DNA of 55,980 nucleotides from an uncultured Caldilinea sp. GTDB taxonomy: Bacteria > Chloroflexota > Anaerolineae > Caldilineales > Caldilineaceae. The translations under genes and the position numbers were made by a program. The notes under the pieces were generated by a model. That model made no database searches. It was not told the origin of the DNA and worked only from the letters and a program-made list of their open reading frames with translations. This document shows, one piece after another, positions 23,798 through 49,316 of this stretch (position 1 is the first letter of the stretch; each line of letters opens with the position of its first letter). The DNA lies in NCBI RefSeq assembly GCF_937128415.1, contig NZ_CAKZMJ010000083.1:1-55980 (forward strand), given 5' to 3'.

Positions 23798-24244
23798 ATG
23801 CGAGCTGTGATTCAGCGGGTCTGTTCGGCGAGCGTGCGCGTGAACGGCAGTGAAATTGGCCGAATTGGACGTGGGTTTGTGGTGTTGGTGGGCGTCGCGC
23901 ACAGTGACGGCGAGGCGGAGGCGCGTCTCCTGGCGCGCAAAATCGCCGGCCTGCGCGTCTTTGAGGACAATGATGGTAAAATGAACTTAAGCCTGAGCGA
24001 CGTCGGCGGCGCAGTGCTGGCGATCAGCCAGTTTACACTCTACGCCGACGTGCGCAAGGGGCGACGTCCCAGCTTCACCGACGCGGCGCGGCCGGAGCAG
24101 GCGGAGCCGCTCTATCAACGCTTTTGCGAGCTGTTGAGGGCGGAAGACGTCCCGGTGCAGCAGGGCGTCTTTCAGGCCCATATGGAGGTCGAGCTGGTCA
24201 ACGACGGGCCTGTGACCATCTGGATGGACACAGCAACGCTTTGA
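23798..24244 (+). CDS. dtd: D-aminoacyl-tRNA deacylase
   Basis: A 148-residue enzyme that hydrolyses D-aminoacyl-tRNA (and Gly-tRNA-Ala). It starts MRAVIQRVCSASVRVNG at 23798. Family motifs are SQFTLYADVRKGRRPSF, which holds the active-site SQxT, and the C-terminal NDGPVTIWMDT, close to the GP cis-proline motif (NxGPVT). Length is normal. GAGG lies about 12 nt before the ATG, slightly distant. It is divergent from the radical-SAM gene across a 54-bp region containing the LexA-type box. Confidence 0.95.
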   Translation: MRAVIQRVCSASVRVNGSEIGRIGRGFVVLVGVAHSDGEAEARLLARKIAGLRVFEDNDGKMNLSLSDVGGAVLAISQFTLYADVRKGRRPSFTDAARPEQAEPLYQRFCELLRAEDVPVQQGVFQAHMEVELVNDGPVTIWMDTATL

Positions 24245-24282
24245 ATCCGCATCATCAACCAAACGCAAACCAAAATGCACCA

Positions 24283-25295
<1,013 letters not shown>

Positions 25296-25308
25296 AAGGA
25301 GAAAGCCG

Positions 25309-25902
<594 letters not shown>

Positions 25903-25929
25903 AAGAAAACCGGCGCGAGAGATTGTCGT

Positions 25930-26721
25930 CTACGAGCGATCTGCGCCCGTCGATGCAGGGGAGGCGGGCGCCAGATAAATTTCCCCAAAGGTGACGTCTT
26001 GCATCACCTCCACCTCCTGCAGTTTGACCAGCTCCAGCACGGCCAGGAAGGTCACGATCACCTCCAGCCGGGTCACGCTGCGGCTGAGCAGCGCCTCGAA
26101 AGGAACGCCGCGCAGATGAGCGTGTCCGTTTGAAGCAAAGGCGTTGCGCAGATATGCACGCACGTTCTCCAGTTGTTCGGCCACCGTGATCGGATAGGTC
26201 TTGACGCTCGGAAGGGGAGGCTCGGCGGGCATGCGCTGCAACACTCGTTGCAGCGCGCGACGCAGCGCTTCCAAGCTCACGTTGCTGAGGTCCAAACGTC
26301 GTTCGACCTCTGGCAAAGGGGCGACGCGCACATAGACGCGCAGACCCGCCTCTTCTCTAGCGCGCAGCGTCGCCGCCGCTTCTTTGAACTGGCGATATTC
26401 CATCAGCTGACGCATTAACGCGTCGCCGCTGGCTTCTTCTTCATCCTCGACCGGCGGTCGCGGCTTGGGCAGCAGGTGATAGGACTTGATATAGAGCAAC
26501 CGCGAGGCGACGACCAGAAAATCGGCCAGCGCGCCTGGCTCGATCTCTTCCAGCTCGTTGAGCGTCTTCAGATACTGGTCGGTGACGGCCATGAGACTGA
26601 CGACGCTGATATCCAGCTCTTGCGCCTCGATCATGTGCAGCAACAGATCGAGCGGCCCCTCGAAGACCGGTAGGTGCACCGGATAGCCGGCGCCGAGCGG
26701 TTGTGGTCGCGTCAGGGTCAT
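25930..26721 (-). CDS. scpA: Segregation and condensation protein A
   Basis: A 263-residue kleisin of the bacterial SMC condensin. The hallmark N-terminal run VHLPVFEGPLDLLLHMIE at about 15-32 binds the SMC neck. A middle region reads LADFLVVASRLLYIKSYHLLP, and the C-terminal winged helix (VTFLAVLELVKLQEVEV) binds the SMC head. It starts 2 bp after the stop of the large amidase gene, suggesting cotranscription. The usual neighbour scpB is not in the window. Confidence 0.93.
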   Translation of the reverse strand: MTLTRPQPLGAGYPVHLPVFEGPLDLLLHMIEAQELDISVVSLMAVTDQYLKTLNELEEIEPGALADFLVVASRLLYIKSYHLLPKPRPPVEDEEEASGDALMRQLMEYRQFKEAAATLRAREEAGLRVYVRVAPLPEVERRLDLSNVSLEALRRALQRVLQRMPAEPPLPSVKTYPITVAEQLENVRAYLRNAFASNGHAHLRGVPFEALLSRSVTRLEVIVTFLAVLELVKLQEVEVMQDVTFGEIYLAPASPASTGADRS

Positions 26722-26723
26722 TG

Positions 26724-30652
<3,929 letters not shown>

Positions 30653-30678
30653 CACTCGAAATCGATCAATCGATGTGA

Positions 30679-30687
30679 AGTATAGCA
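30679..30687 (-). promoter_or_regulatory. Extended -10 element upstream of the amidase gene
   Basis: TGCTATACT on the minus strand lies about 35 nt upstream of the start at 30644. No good -35 was seen, which is usual for extended -10 promoters. It lies in the 124-bp gap between the two paralogous genes. Confidence 0.4.
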
Positions 30688-30768
30688 TAAAGACGCAACA
30701 ACGGGTTTGAACGGGAGCAAATTGTCCGCTGGATGCGTGCTGCGTCCGCTCCTATCTGAATCCGTTGT

Positions 30769-33741
<2,973 letters not shown>

Positions 33742-33789
33742 AGGGCGATCTCCTGGCTTTAAAACGTGCGGCGAAGGACGACGGTTTCA

Positions 33790-33806
33790 CTGCTCGGGGA
33801 GAGCAG
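33790..33806 (-). terminator. Hairpin after livF
   Basis: CTGCTC-GGGGA-GAGCAG forms a 6-bp stem just past the livF stop. No T-run follows on the minus strand, so intrinsic termination is doubtful. It could mark the end of the liv operon. Confidence 0.3.
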
Positions 33807-33814
33807 CCAAGGCG

Positions 33815-34519
<705 letters not shown>

Positions 34520-34534
34520 AGGTGCAATTCTCCT

Positions 34535-35317
<783 letters not shown>

Positions 35318-35318
35318 T

Positions 35319-38146
<2,828 letters not shown>

Positions 38147-38193
38147 GATATTTTGAGTTCTTTTTCGGTTGAATGAGGATTCTCTGTAGCTGC

Positions 38194-38249
38194 TGCACAG
38201 CAGCGTTGGAACAGCCTCGCTGCGGAAGCCGTCTCAACGCTGCTGCGCA
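38194..38249 (-). promoter_or_regulatory. Stem-loop between livK and livH
   Basis: In the 132-bp livK-livH gap, 38194-38208 pairs with 38235-38249 (14 of 15 positions) around a 26-nt loop; the core is CAGCAGCGTTG with CAACGCTGCTG. Stem-loops here often protect mRNA of the abundant binding protein while reducing downstream transcription. No T-run follows. Confidence 0.55.
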
Positions 38250-38278
38250 GACAGGACAAATCGTCCGAAGCGTTGGCC

Positions 38279-39538
<1,260 letters not shown>

Positions 39539-39718
39539 GTGCACCTTCCTTTCTTCGTGGTGATAATGTTTGAACTGGAAAAGCAAATTGTAAAACCAAG
39601 TAGAATGCAGCGGTGCAGAGCTACACCGCGAGCTTCGGTCGATGACGCCGGGCGACTCAAATCCTGTCGACCCAGTTGTCGATTGTAGCTTCCGACCGAA
39701 GATAGTGCAGAAATTATA
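39539..39718 (-). promoter_or_regulatory. livK promoter -10 and structured leader
   Basis: TATAAT at 39713-39718 (minus strand) is preceded by TTGGAA at 39737-39742 with an 18-nt spacer. The leader of about 165 nt contains a 9-bp inverted repeat (39633-39641 with 39693-39701, CTTCGGTCG/CGACCGAAG) and a GCGGTG/CACCGC hairpin at 39610-39629. I recognise no known riboswitch class. Beyond this, 39743-39810 shows nothing. Confidence 0.45.
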
Positions 39719-39810
39719 GAAGCAGCAGCGGCGCTTTTCCAAATCGAGATTTTCTTGCAAAAGCCCTCCGTCGCTGCAACGGAGGATGCAGGCGCCGGAA
39801 AGGATTCGCC

Positions 39811-41772
<1,962 letters not shown>

Positions 41773-41820
41773 GGGAAAATCGTAGCGGGAGGCAAGGAGA
41801 TGCGCAAGTTTGAAATTCGT

Positions 41821-42126
41821 CTACCGAATTTCTTCCACCGCCCAGTGATCTCCCATGGTGCGACGTCCTTTTGCAAGCCCTTCACCATCTGAAACTTTGT
41901 AAGTCAGGTCAGAACGGTGAAGCGCCTCTTCACGCAGAGACACGCCCAAACCTGGACCTTCTGGAATGGGCAAATGACCGTCGCACACGGTGACTTCCAG
42001 TGTGCTCAAAATCGGAAAATAAGTTTTATAAAATGCGCGGACCGACTCCACAAAAAAGAGATTGGGGATATGGGCGCCCAGATGCATACACGCTGCATGG
42101 CAGATCGGACCGGCGACGTTGTTGTT
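41821..42126 (-). pseudogene. 3' remnant of an enolase-superfamily (mandelate racemase/sugar acid dehydratase) gene
   Basis: About 101 codons read NNNVAGPICHAACMHLGAHIPN, then PIPEGPGLGVSLREEAL, and end GRRTMGDHWAVEEIR with a stop at 41821. This matches the C-terminal end of MR_MLE-type dehydratases such as galactonate or rhamnonate dehydratase. The capping domain and the catalytic barrel are missing. The homology begins exactly where the upstream FAH gene stops (42126), in a different frame from that gene, so a deletion has joined the two. No start signal is present, so it is probably non-functional. Confidence 0.65.
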
Positions 42127-43028
42127 TACACCACCGCCACCACATTTCGTAAAGTTCCCACATCCTCGATGGTGATCTGCACCTCATCACCAGCGGTCAA
42201 CGTGAAGGTGTCCTCAGGTACGATGCCGGTTCCGCTCATTAACGCCACGCCATCAGGAAACTTCAGAGCGCGTCCCAGATAAGCGACCAATTCGTCTGGT
42301 CGACGGCGAATTTTACCGGTGTGGGTCTCACCGCTGAACACTACAGCACCGTTGCGGACAATCTGCATTGCAATGCGCTTCGCTGGCCACACATTATCCA
42401 CTTTGCCAAGAGCAATGGCCGGTCCTAAAGCGCAAGAACGCGTGTAGATTTTGGCCTGGGGCAGATAGAGAGGGTTCTCGCCTTCGATATCGCGGCTGCT
42501 CATATCGCTGCCGATGGTGAAACCAACGATCTCTAGTGCCGGATTGATTATGAGCACCAGCTCAGGCTCCGGCACATTCCAGGTTGCATCATGGCGGATG
42601 CCCACCCGATCATATGGGCCGACCACCCACGGGCCGCGCGCCTTAAAGAAGAGTTCGGGACGCTCGGCCACATAGACGCGTGCATAGACGTCGCCGCCAT
42701 CTTTTGCTTCCTCCTGACGGGCGATACGGCTGCGCTCGTAAGTAACGCCAGCAGCCCACACGTCTTGTGCGTCGACGGGCGGCAACCAGTGCAGGCGATC
42801 CGGTGCGGGCTCGTGGTTGAGCGCGTCTGTGGGAACAGTATAGGGCGAGGAATGAACGGCCTGGCGCAGATCGGCGATGGCGGCGTCGACGCGGCCTGCG
42901 CTTGCGCGCAGCCACATCGCCACAGAACCAACCTCCTCTGTGACATCGTGGACAGTAGCGCCAATTTGCACACCTACACGGGAGCCCAGGGCGGGATCGT
43001 GAAAACGGACAAGGAACAGTTGCGTCAT
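42126..43028 (-). CDS. Fumarylacetoacetate hydrolase (FAH) family protein
   Basis: A 300-residue enzyme. The start at 43028 has GGAGG at 5 nt, which is decisive against the much longer open frame. The C-terminal FAH fold has metal-ligand acids in EPELVLIINPALEIVGFTIGSDMSSRDIE and the run SCALGPAIAL. The N-terminal 80 residues match the group that includes 2-keto-3-deoxy-arabonate/rhamnonate-processing enzymes. Together with the adjacent dehydratase remnant, this suggests a sugar-acid pathway. The 3' end fuses with the remnant. A role with the downstream catabolic locus is inference. Confidence 0.8.
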   Translation of the reverse strand: MTQLFLVRFHDPALGSRVGVQIGATVHDVTEEVGSVAMWLRASAGRVDAAIADLRQAVHSSPYTVPTDALNHEPAPDRLHWLPPVDAQDVWAAGVTYERSRIARQEEAKDGGDVYARVYVAERPELFFKARGPWVVGPYDRVGIRHDATWNVPEPELVLIINPALEIVGFTIGSDMSSRDIEGENPLYLPQAKIYTRSCALGPAIALGKVDNVWPAKRIAMQIVRNGAVVFSGETHTGKIRRRPDELVAYLGRALKFPDGVALMSGTGIVPEDTFTLTAGDEVQITIEDVGTLRNVVAVV

Positions 43029-43080
43029 GTTGGCCTCCAAATAATGAATCCGTCTGCATTGCGTTCTGTTATGAATAATA

Positions 43081-43331
43081 CTATTGGACGGCGGGAAGGT
43101 AGAGCCAGTTATTGATGGCGAGCCAAGCTTCTTCGGCGGCGGCGCCGCCGACCCTGCTGGCGGGCGTGTCGCCGCCGCCGAAGTCGTCGAAGCGCGCGCC
43201 GGCGGCTGGTGGTGCCAGGCGCCGATGCGCCCGCCGCGGTTGACGAAGAAGCTCGTCGTCGGCCCGGCGCCGATCAGCACGCCGTTCTTGTAGACGCGCA
43301 CCGAGACCCAGTGGCTACCCGGCGCCTCGCT
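43081..43331 (-). pseudogene. Frameshifted remnant of a secreted LamG/concanavalin-like domain protein
   Basis: The frame from 43331 reads GSHWVSVRVYKNGVLIGAGP, then GGRIGAWH. Near 43205 the coding sense moves to another frame, RFDDFGGGDTPASRVGGAAA, and ends NNWLYLPAVQ with a stop at 43081. The pieces resemble a LamG-type domain and the YLP C-terminus of exported Chloroflexota proteins. It has no 5' end and a frameshift, so it is a decayed fragment. It fills most of the 336-bp gap 43029-43364. Confidence 0.55.
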
Positions 43332-43364
43332 TCACCGTATACCCGCTCAGGGGAGAAGGCTTGT

Positions 43365-44351
43365 TCAGTAGCTGGGGACGCGCGTGCGCTGGACCACCGC
43401 GCGTTGAATCTCGAGCAGCGCTGGAACGTCGAGCAGCGCCTGGAGCAGATTAGCGGCGGCCGGTCGCGCCGGATCGGCGACCAGCACGGCCTCGCCGAGC
43501 GCCGGCAGCATCGGATCGTCGTCCGTCGTCAATGGCGTCATCGCCACATGGTCGAGTGCGGCGGGCGTTTCCGGATTTGTCCACACCACGGCGTCGATGG
43601 CGCCGGCGGCGAGCAAATCCAGCGCCTGGTCATACTGGATGCTTATCAGCTCGACGCGTCGCCCTCGGCTCACCGCCCGCGAAATATAGGTATGGTCTGA
43701 AGAGAGGAAGTCGACGCCCAGGCGATCGCCGTCGCGTAAGCCCGTAGCCGAGGGATCCCGCAGCAGGAGCACGTGGCCCGCCAGATAGGTGTATTCGCCC
43801 AACGCCACGACCGTCGTCACCGTAAACCCGTGCGCCGTTGCCGTCTCCGCGGCGAACCTCGACAGCAGCGCCCAGTCGACTGTTCCCTGCGCCAGGGCCT
43901 GCAGGCGCTGCGATGAGCCGCGCATGAAGCGCAAGGTCAGCTCCACGCCAGCTTCGGCGAATTGAGCGTACAGCGCCGTCGCCAGCCCTTCCACGTGGCG
44001 AGAATAAGGCAGCGGCAAAGCGCCGACCATTGGCCGCTGATAGCCGAGCCGCCACAGGCGGATGTAATCCAGCATCGCAATCGATGTTCCCAGCCGACCG
44101 CGCGCCTCGAGCTGCGCTGCGCCGCTGTCCTGAAGATAGTCCAGAGCATTCTGCACGGTGCCCGCGCCGACGTGAAAGAGTTCGACATACTCCTGCACCG
44201 GCAGAAGGCGATCGCCGGGTTTCATCTCGACCAACACGCGCGCCAGCTCAACGACGATCCGCCCCTGTCGCGTCATGAACGCCTGCGCCGTGATGCGGTG
44301 ATCCTGGTTTCCCGCCAGCGTCGTCATGAGCCTCCCCGTTTTTGACGCCAT
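43365..44351 (-). CDS. YhfZ-family transcriptional regulator
   Basis: A 328-residue regulator. A winged-helix HTH lies at about 30-95 (RIVVELARVLVEMKPGDRLL, then VGAGTVQNALDYLQDSGAAQLEARGRLGT). A substrate-binding-protein-like effector domain fills the rest (MVGALPLPYSRHVEGLATAL, then DAVVWTNPET) and ends VPSY, as in E. coli YhfZ. YhfZ is encoded in the E. coli operon with the phosphotriesterase homologue php, and a php-like gene lies in the divergent operon here. The first ATG lacks a good ribosome-binding site; an ATG eight codons later follows GGGGAGG closely. Confidence 0.8.
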   Translation of the reverse strand: MASKTGRLMTTLAGNQDHRITAQAFMTRQGRIVVELARVLVEMKPGDRLLPVQEYVELFHVGAGTVQNALDYLQDSGAAQLEARGRLGTSIAMLDYIRLWRLGYQRPMVGALPLPYSRHVEGLATALYAQFAEAGVELTLRFMRGSSQRLQALAQGTVDWALLSRFAAETATAHGFTVTTVVALGEYTYLAGHVLLLRDPSATGLRDGDRLGVDFLSSDHTYISRAVSRGRRVELISIQYDQALDLLAAGAIDAVVWTNPETPAALDHVAMTPLTTDDDPMLPALGEAVLVADPARPAAANLLQALLDVPALLEIQRAVVQRTRVPSY

Positions 44352-44361
44352 CGTGCATAAA

Positions 44362-44391
44362 ATTCAAAATATTGAACACTCTCTTGTTCAA
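44362..44391. promoter_or_regulatory. Candidate operator beside the YhfZ-type regulator gene
   Basis: Two overlapping palindromes: TTCAA-AATA-TTGAA (44363-44376) and TTGAACA-N6-TGTTCAA (44372-44391). The block ATTCAAAATATTGAACA (44362-44378) recurs at 44548-44564 with two mismatches. It lies 11 bp upstream of the regulator start, so autoregulation is likely. Confidence 0.6.
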
Positions 44392-44516
44392 GGGTAACAT
44401 GTCGCCGAGGGAATGTCAATGCCCCCGTATTTTGTTGCGCAACTCATCTCTTTCCTTCTTCGATGATCAGGCGCTATAAAATATTCTATTATTTGTATAA
44501 ATTGCGTGAAACCTCC

Positions 44517-44545
44517 TTGACAAACGCCCAAAAATCGACTAGAGT
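44517..44545 (+). promoter_or_regulatory. Sigma-70-like promoter of the catabolic locus
   Basis: A perfect TTGACA (44517-44522), a 17-nt spacer, then TAGAGT (44540-44545). The first gene starts at 44589 with AAGGAA at 8 nt. The surrounding DNA is AT-rich, unlike the rest of the window. Confidence 0.75.
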
Positions 44546-44547
44546 AT

Positions 44548-44564
44548 ATTCAAAATACAGAACA
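44548..44564 (+). promoter_or_regulatory. Second copy of the candidate operator
   Basis: ATTCAAAATACAGAACA, 15 of 17 identical to 44362-44378, lies immediately after the -10 element, over the expected transcription start. A bound repressor here would block initiation. Confidence 0.55.
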
Positions 44565-44588
44565 AATTTCTAACAAGGAAGATTCCCC

Positions 44589-45881
<1,293 letters not shown>

Positions 45882-45886
45882 CGAGG

Positions 45887-46876
<990 letters not shown>

Positions 46877-46888
46877 AGGGGAGGCGTC

Positions 46889-48049
46889 ATGGTGCAGAAG
46901 ACCTCGCTTGAAAAGAATCAAGAAAGATTGCAGGTGGAGCCGGACGTTTACAGTGGTGCACGCGAAAGCGCACAGATGACGTTTACGGCGCCGGACTTGC
47001 CCTACCGGCCGCGCGACCCCCAGCGCTACCGCCCCGCCATCGGTCTGATCGGCTGCGGCGGCATCACGGCGCACCATCTTGCCGCCTATCGCTCCGCAGG
47101 ATACAACGTCGTGGCGCTGTGCGATCGATTTCGGGAACGCGCAGAAGAGCGTCGCGCAGCGTTCTATCCAGACGCCGCCGTTTACACTGACTCCTGCGAG
47201 CTGCTGCGCCGAGATGACATCGAGGTGGTGGATATCGCCACCCATCCCGCCGAACGCGTGCCGTTGATCGAGGCTGCACTGTTGGCGCGAAAACATGTGC
47301 TCAGTCAGAAACCCTTCGTGCTCGATCTGGACGTCGGCGCACGCCTATGTGAGCTGGCCGCAAAGCAAGGAGTGCAACTGGCCGTCAACCAGAACGGCCG
47401 CTGGGCGCCGCACGTCGCCTATCTGCGCCTGGCGGTTGCAGCGGGCCTGTTGGGCGAGCTCACCAGCGCCGACCTTTCCGTCCACTGGGATCATTCGTGG
47501 GTGGTGGACACACCCTTCAACGACATCGCGGATCTGGTGCTCTACGATTTCGCCATCCACTGGTTCGATATGTTGACCTGTTACTTCGGCGAGGAAGAGC
47601 CACAGCAGGTTTTCGCTGCCGTCAATCGCACGCGCCAGCAACGCCCGCGGCCGCCAATGCTCGCCCATGTGCTCGTGGACTATCCGGCGGCGCAGGCGAC
47701 GCTCAGTTTCAACGCTGTCACGAAATTCGGCCACCATGACCGCACCTACCTGGTCGGGACGCAGGGAACGGCGATGAGCAGCGGCCCCAATTTGCAGGAG
47801 CAGACGGTGCAACTGTTCACGGCGCAAGGCGTCGCCTCCCCTATCCTGAAGGGACACTGGTTCCCAGACGGCTTTCACGGTGCAATGGCGGAGTTGCTCT
47901 GCGCCATCGAGGAAAAGCGCTCGCCTTACAATAACGCTGCGGATAACCTTCGCAGCCTGGCGCTGGCCTTCGCCGCCATTGGCAGCGCGCGCGATCGCCA
48001 GCCAAAGCGTCCAGGCGAGGTGCATCGCCTGCCCAATCAGAATGGCTGA
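46889..48049 (+). CDS. Gfo/Idh/MocA-family dehydrogenase 1
   Basis: A 386-residue NAD(P)-dependent oxidoreductase. A 50-residue N-terminal extension precedes the Rossmann motif IGLIGCGGITAHHLAAYRSAG. The EKP motif is replaced by SQKPF, keeping the Lys and Pro. The C-terminal domain has NQNGRWAPH and the substrate-side DFAIHWFDMLTCYFG. GGGGAGG lies 5 nt before the ATG. Members act on inositols, glucose, glycosides (3-keto formation) or nucleotide sugars; no subgroup is evident. A 146-bp gap with a hairpin separates it from the next gene. Confidence 0.9.
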   Translation: MVQKTSLEKNQERLQVEPDVYSGARESAQMTFTAPDLPYRPRDPQRYRPAIGLIGCGGITAHHLAAYRSAGYNVVALCDRFRERAEERRAAFYPDAAVYTDSCELLRRDDIEVVDIATHPAERVPLIEAALLARKHVLSQKPFVLDLDVGARLCELAAKQGVQLAVNQNGRWAPHVAYLRLAVAAGLLGELTSADLSVHWDHSWVVDTPFNDIADLVLYDFAIHWFDMLTCYFGEEEPQQVFAAVNRTRQQRPRPPMLAHVLVDYPAAQATLSFNAVTKFGHHDRTYLVGTQGTAMSSGPNLQEQTVQLFTAQGVASPILKGHWFPDGFHGAMAELLCAIEEKRSPYNNAADNLRSLALAFAAIGSARDRQPKRPGEVHRLPNQNG

Positions 48050-48078
48050 CTTCCAGGTTTTTACGGTGCGCCGGAAAC

Positions 48079-48097
48079 GTGTGGCTCACAGCCGCAC
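48079..48097. repeat. GCGGCT/AGCCGC-type hairpin, copy 4
   Basis: GTGTGGCT-CAC-AGCCGCAC, one G-T mismatch in an 8-bp stem, lies in the gap between the two Gfo/Idh/MocA genes. It belongs to the same group as 20777-20795. Insertion into an operon could tune expression of the genes beyond it. Confidence 0.45.
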
Positions 48098-48195
48098 CCG
48101 GTGTCGTGAAAGGCGCCCACGTAGTCCTCACCTCCGGCGTGATATGAAAGAAAAATCAGGAAATGTTTTGGGAGCCCATAGAAGGGAAGTGTGTC

Positions 48196-49272
48196 ATGTC
48201 AAAACTCAAAGTCGTCGGCATTAACTTTGACCACATGCACATGGGCGATCTATTGCGTCAGGCGTATGAACACCCGGACGTTGAAATTGTCGGCATCTGC
48301 GACGAACAGCCGGAACGGATGGTCGCCGCCGCGCGCAACTTCTCCATTCCCGATGACCGTATCTTCACCGATTACCGCCAGTGCCTGGAAGCAACGCAGC
48401 CGGACTTCGTCATTCTCTGCCCGGCCACAGCCACCCATGGGCTTTGGGTCGAACGCGTAGCCCCCTACGGCGTGCACATCCTGGTCGAAAAGCCGTTTGC
48501 AGCTTCGCTAGCCGAGGCGGATCGCATGATCGCGGCTGTCGCTGCGACGGGCAAACAGATGGTGATCAACTGGCCGCTGGCCTGGTATCCTCCGCATGTC
48601 ACCACCAAACGGCTGATCGATGAAGGCGTGATCGGCGAGGTGATCGAGGTGCACTACTACGACGGCAACCGTGGGCCGCTCTATCACCTGGCCGACAAAG
48701 TGGAAGTTGCACCTGAAGAGGCGGAGCGGCGCAAGCGTGAAAGCTGGTTTTATCGCCGCGACATGGGCGGCGGCTCGCTGCTCGATTACTTAGGTTACGG
48801 CGCAACGTTGGGCACCTGGTTTCACGGCGGCGACAAACCGATCGAGGTCATGACAATGGTTTATGAGCCTCCCGGCCTTGAAGTCGATGAGCACAGCGTT
48901 ACAGTGGCGCGCTACGCCAAAGGCCTCTCCAAATTCGAGACGCGCTGGGGCACCTTCACCGACCCCTGGACGCATCAGCCGCAGCCCAAGTGTGGCTTCG
49001 TGATCGTCGGCACAGAAGGAACGATCAGCTCTTATGACTATGAGCCGACGATCCGCGTGCAGACGCGGGCGCATCCAGAAGGCCAGGTGCTGCCGGTCGA
49101 CGAGCTGAAGCCGCCTTTTCAGAATCCGATCCAGAACTTTGTGCACAGCCTACGCACGGGTGAACCGGTGCACGGGCCGTTGTCGATCCCTATTTGTCGC
49201 ATCGGCCAGCAGATCGTTGATACAGCCGTGTTAAGCGCGCGTGAAAGACGCGTCGTGCCACTGATCGAGTAA
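48196..49272 (+). CDS. Gfo/Idh/MocA-family dehydrogenase 2
   Basis: A 358-residue protein from the ATG at 48196 (GAAGGGAAG upstream). The N-terminal Rossmann region reads VVGINFDHMHMGDLLRQAYE, in which the normal GxGxxG loop is replaced by a His- and Met-rich sequence. The strand-2 acid is in GICDEQPE, and the EKP motif is intact (LVEKPFA). The C-terminal domain has MGGGSLLDYLGYGATLGTWF, the usual place of the catalytic His, here Tyr or absent. It may use its cofactor differently or have a distinct reaction. Confidence 0.87.
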   Translation: MSKLKVVGINFDHMHMGDLLRQAYEHPDVEIVGICDEQPERMVAAARNFSIPDDRIFTDYRQCLEATQPDFVILCPATATHGLWVERVAPYGVHILVEKPFAASLAEADRMIAAVAATGKQMVINWPLAWYPPHVTTKRLIDEGVIGEVIEVHYYDGNRGPLYHLADKVEVAPEEAERRKRESWFYRRDMGGGSLLDYLGYGATLGTWFHGGDKPIEVMTMVYEPPGLEVDEHSVTVARYAKGLSKFETRWGTFTDPWTHQPQPKCGFVIVGTEGTISSYDYEPTIRVQTRAHPEGQVLPVDELKPPFQNPIQNFVHSLRTGEPVHGPLSIPICRIGQQIVDTAVLSARERRVVPLIE

Positions 49273-49316
49273 AGAGTTAAATCATCAAAAGACAAGTTGC
49301 GAAGGAAAGTAACGCC

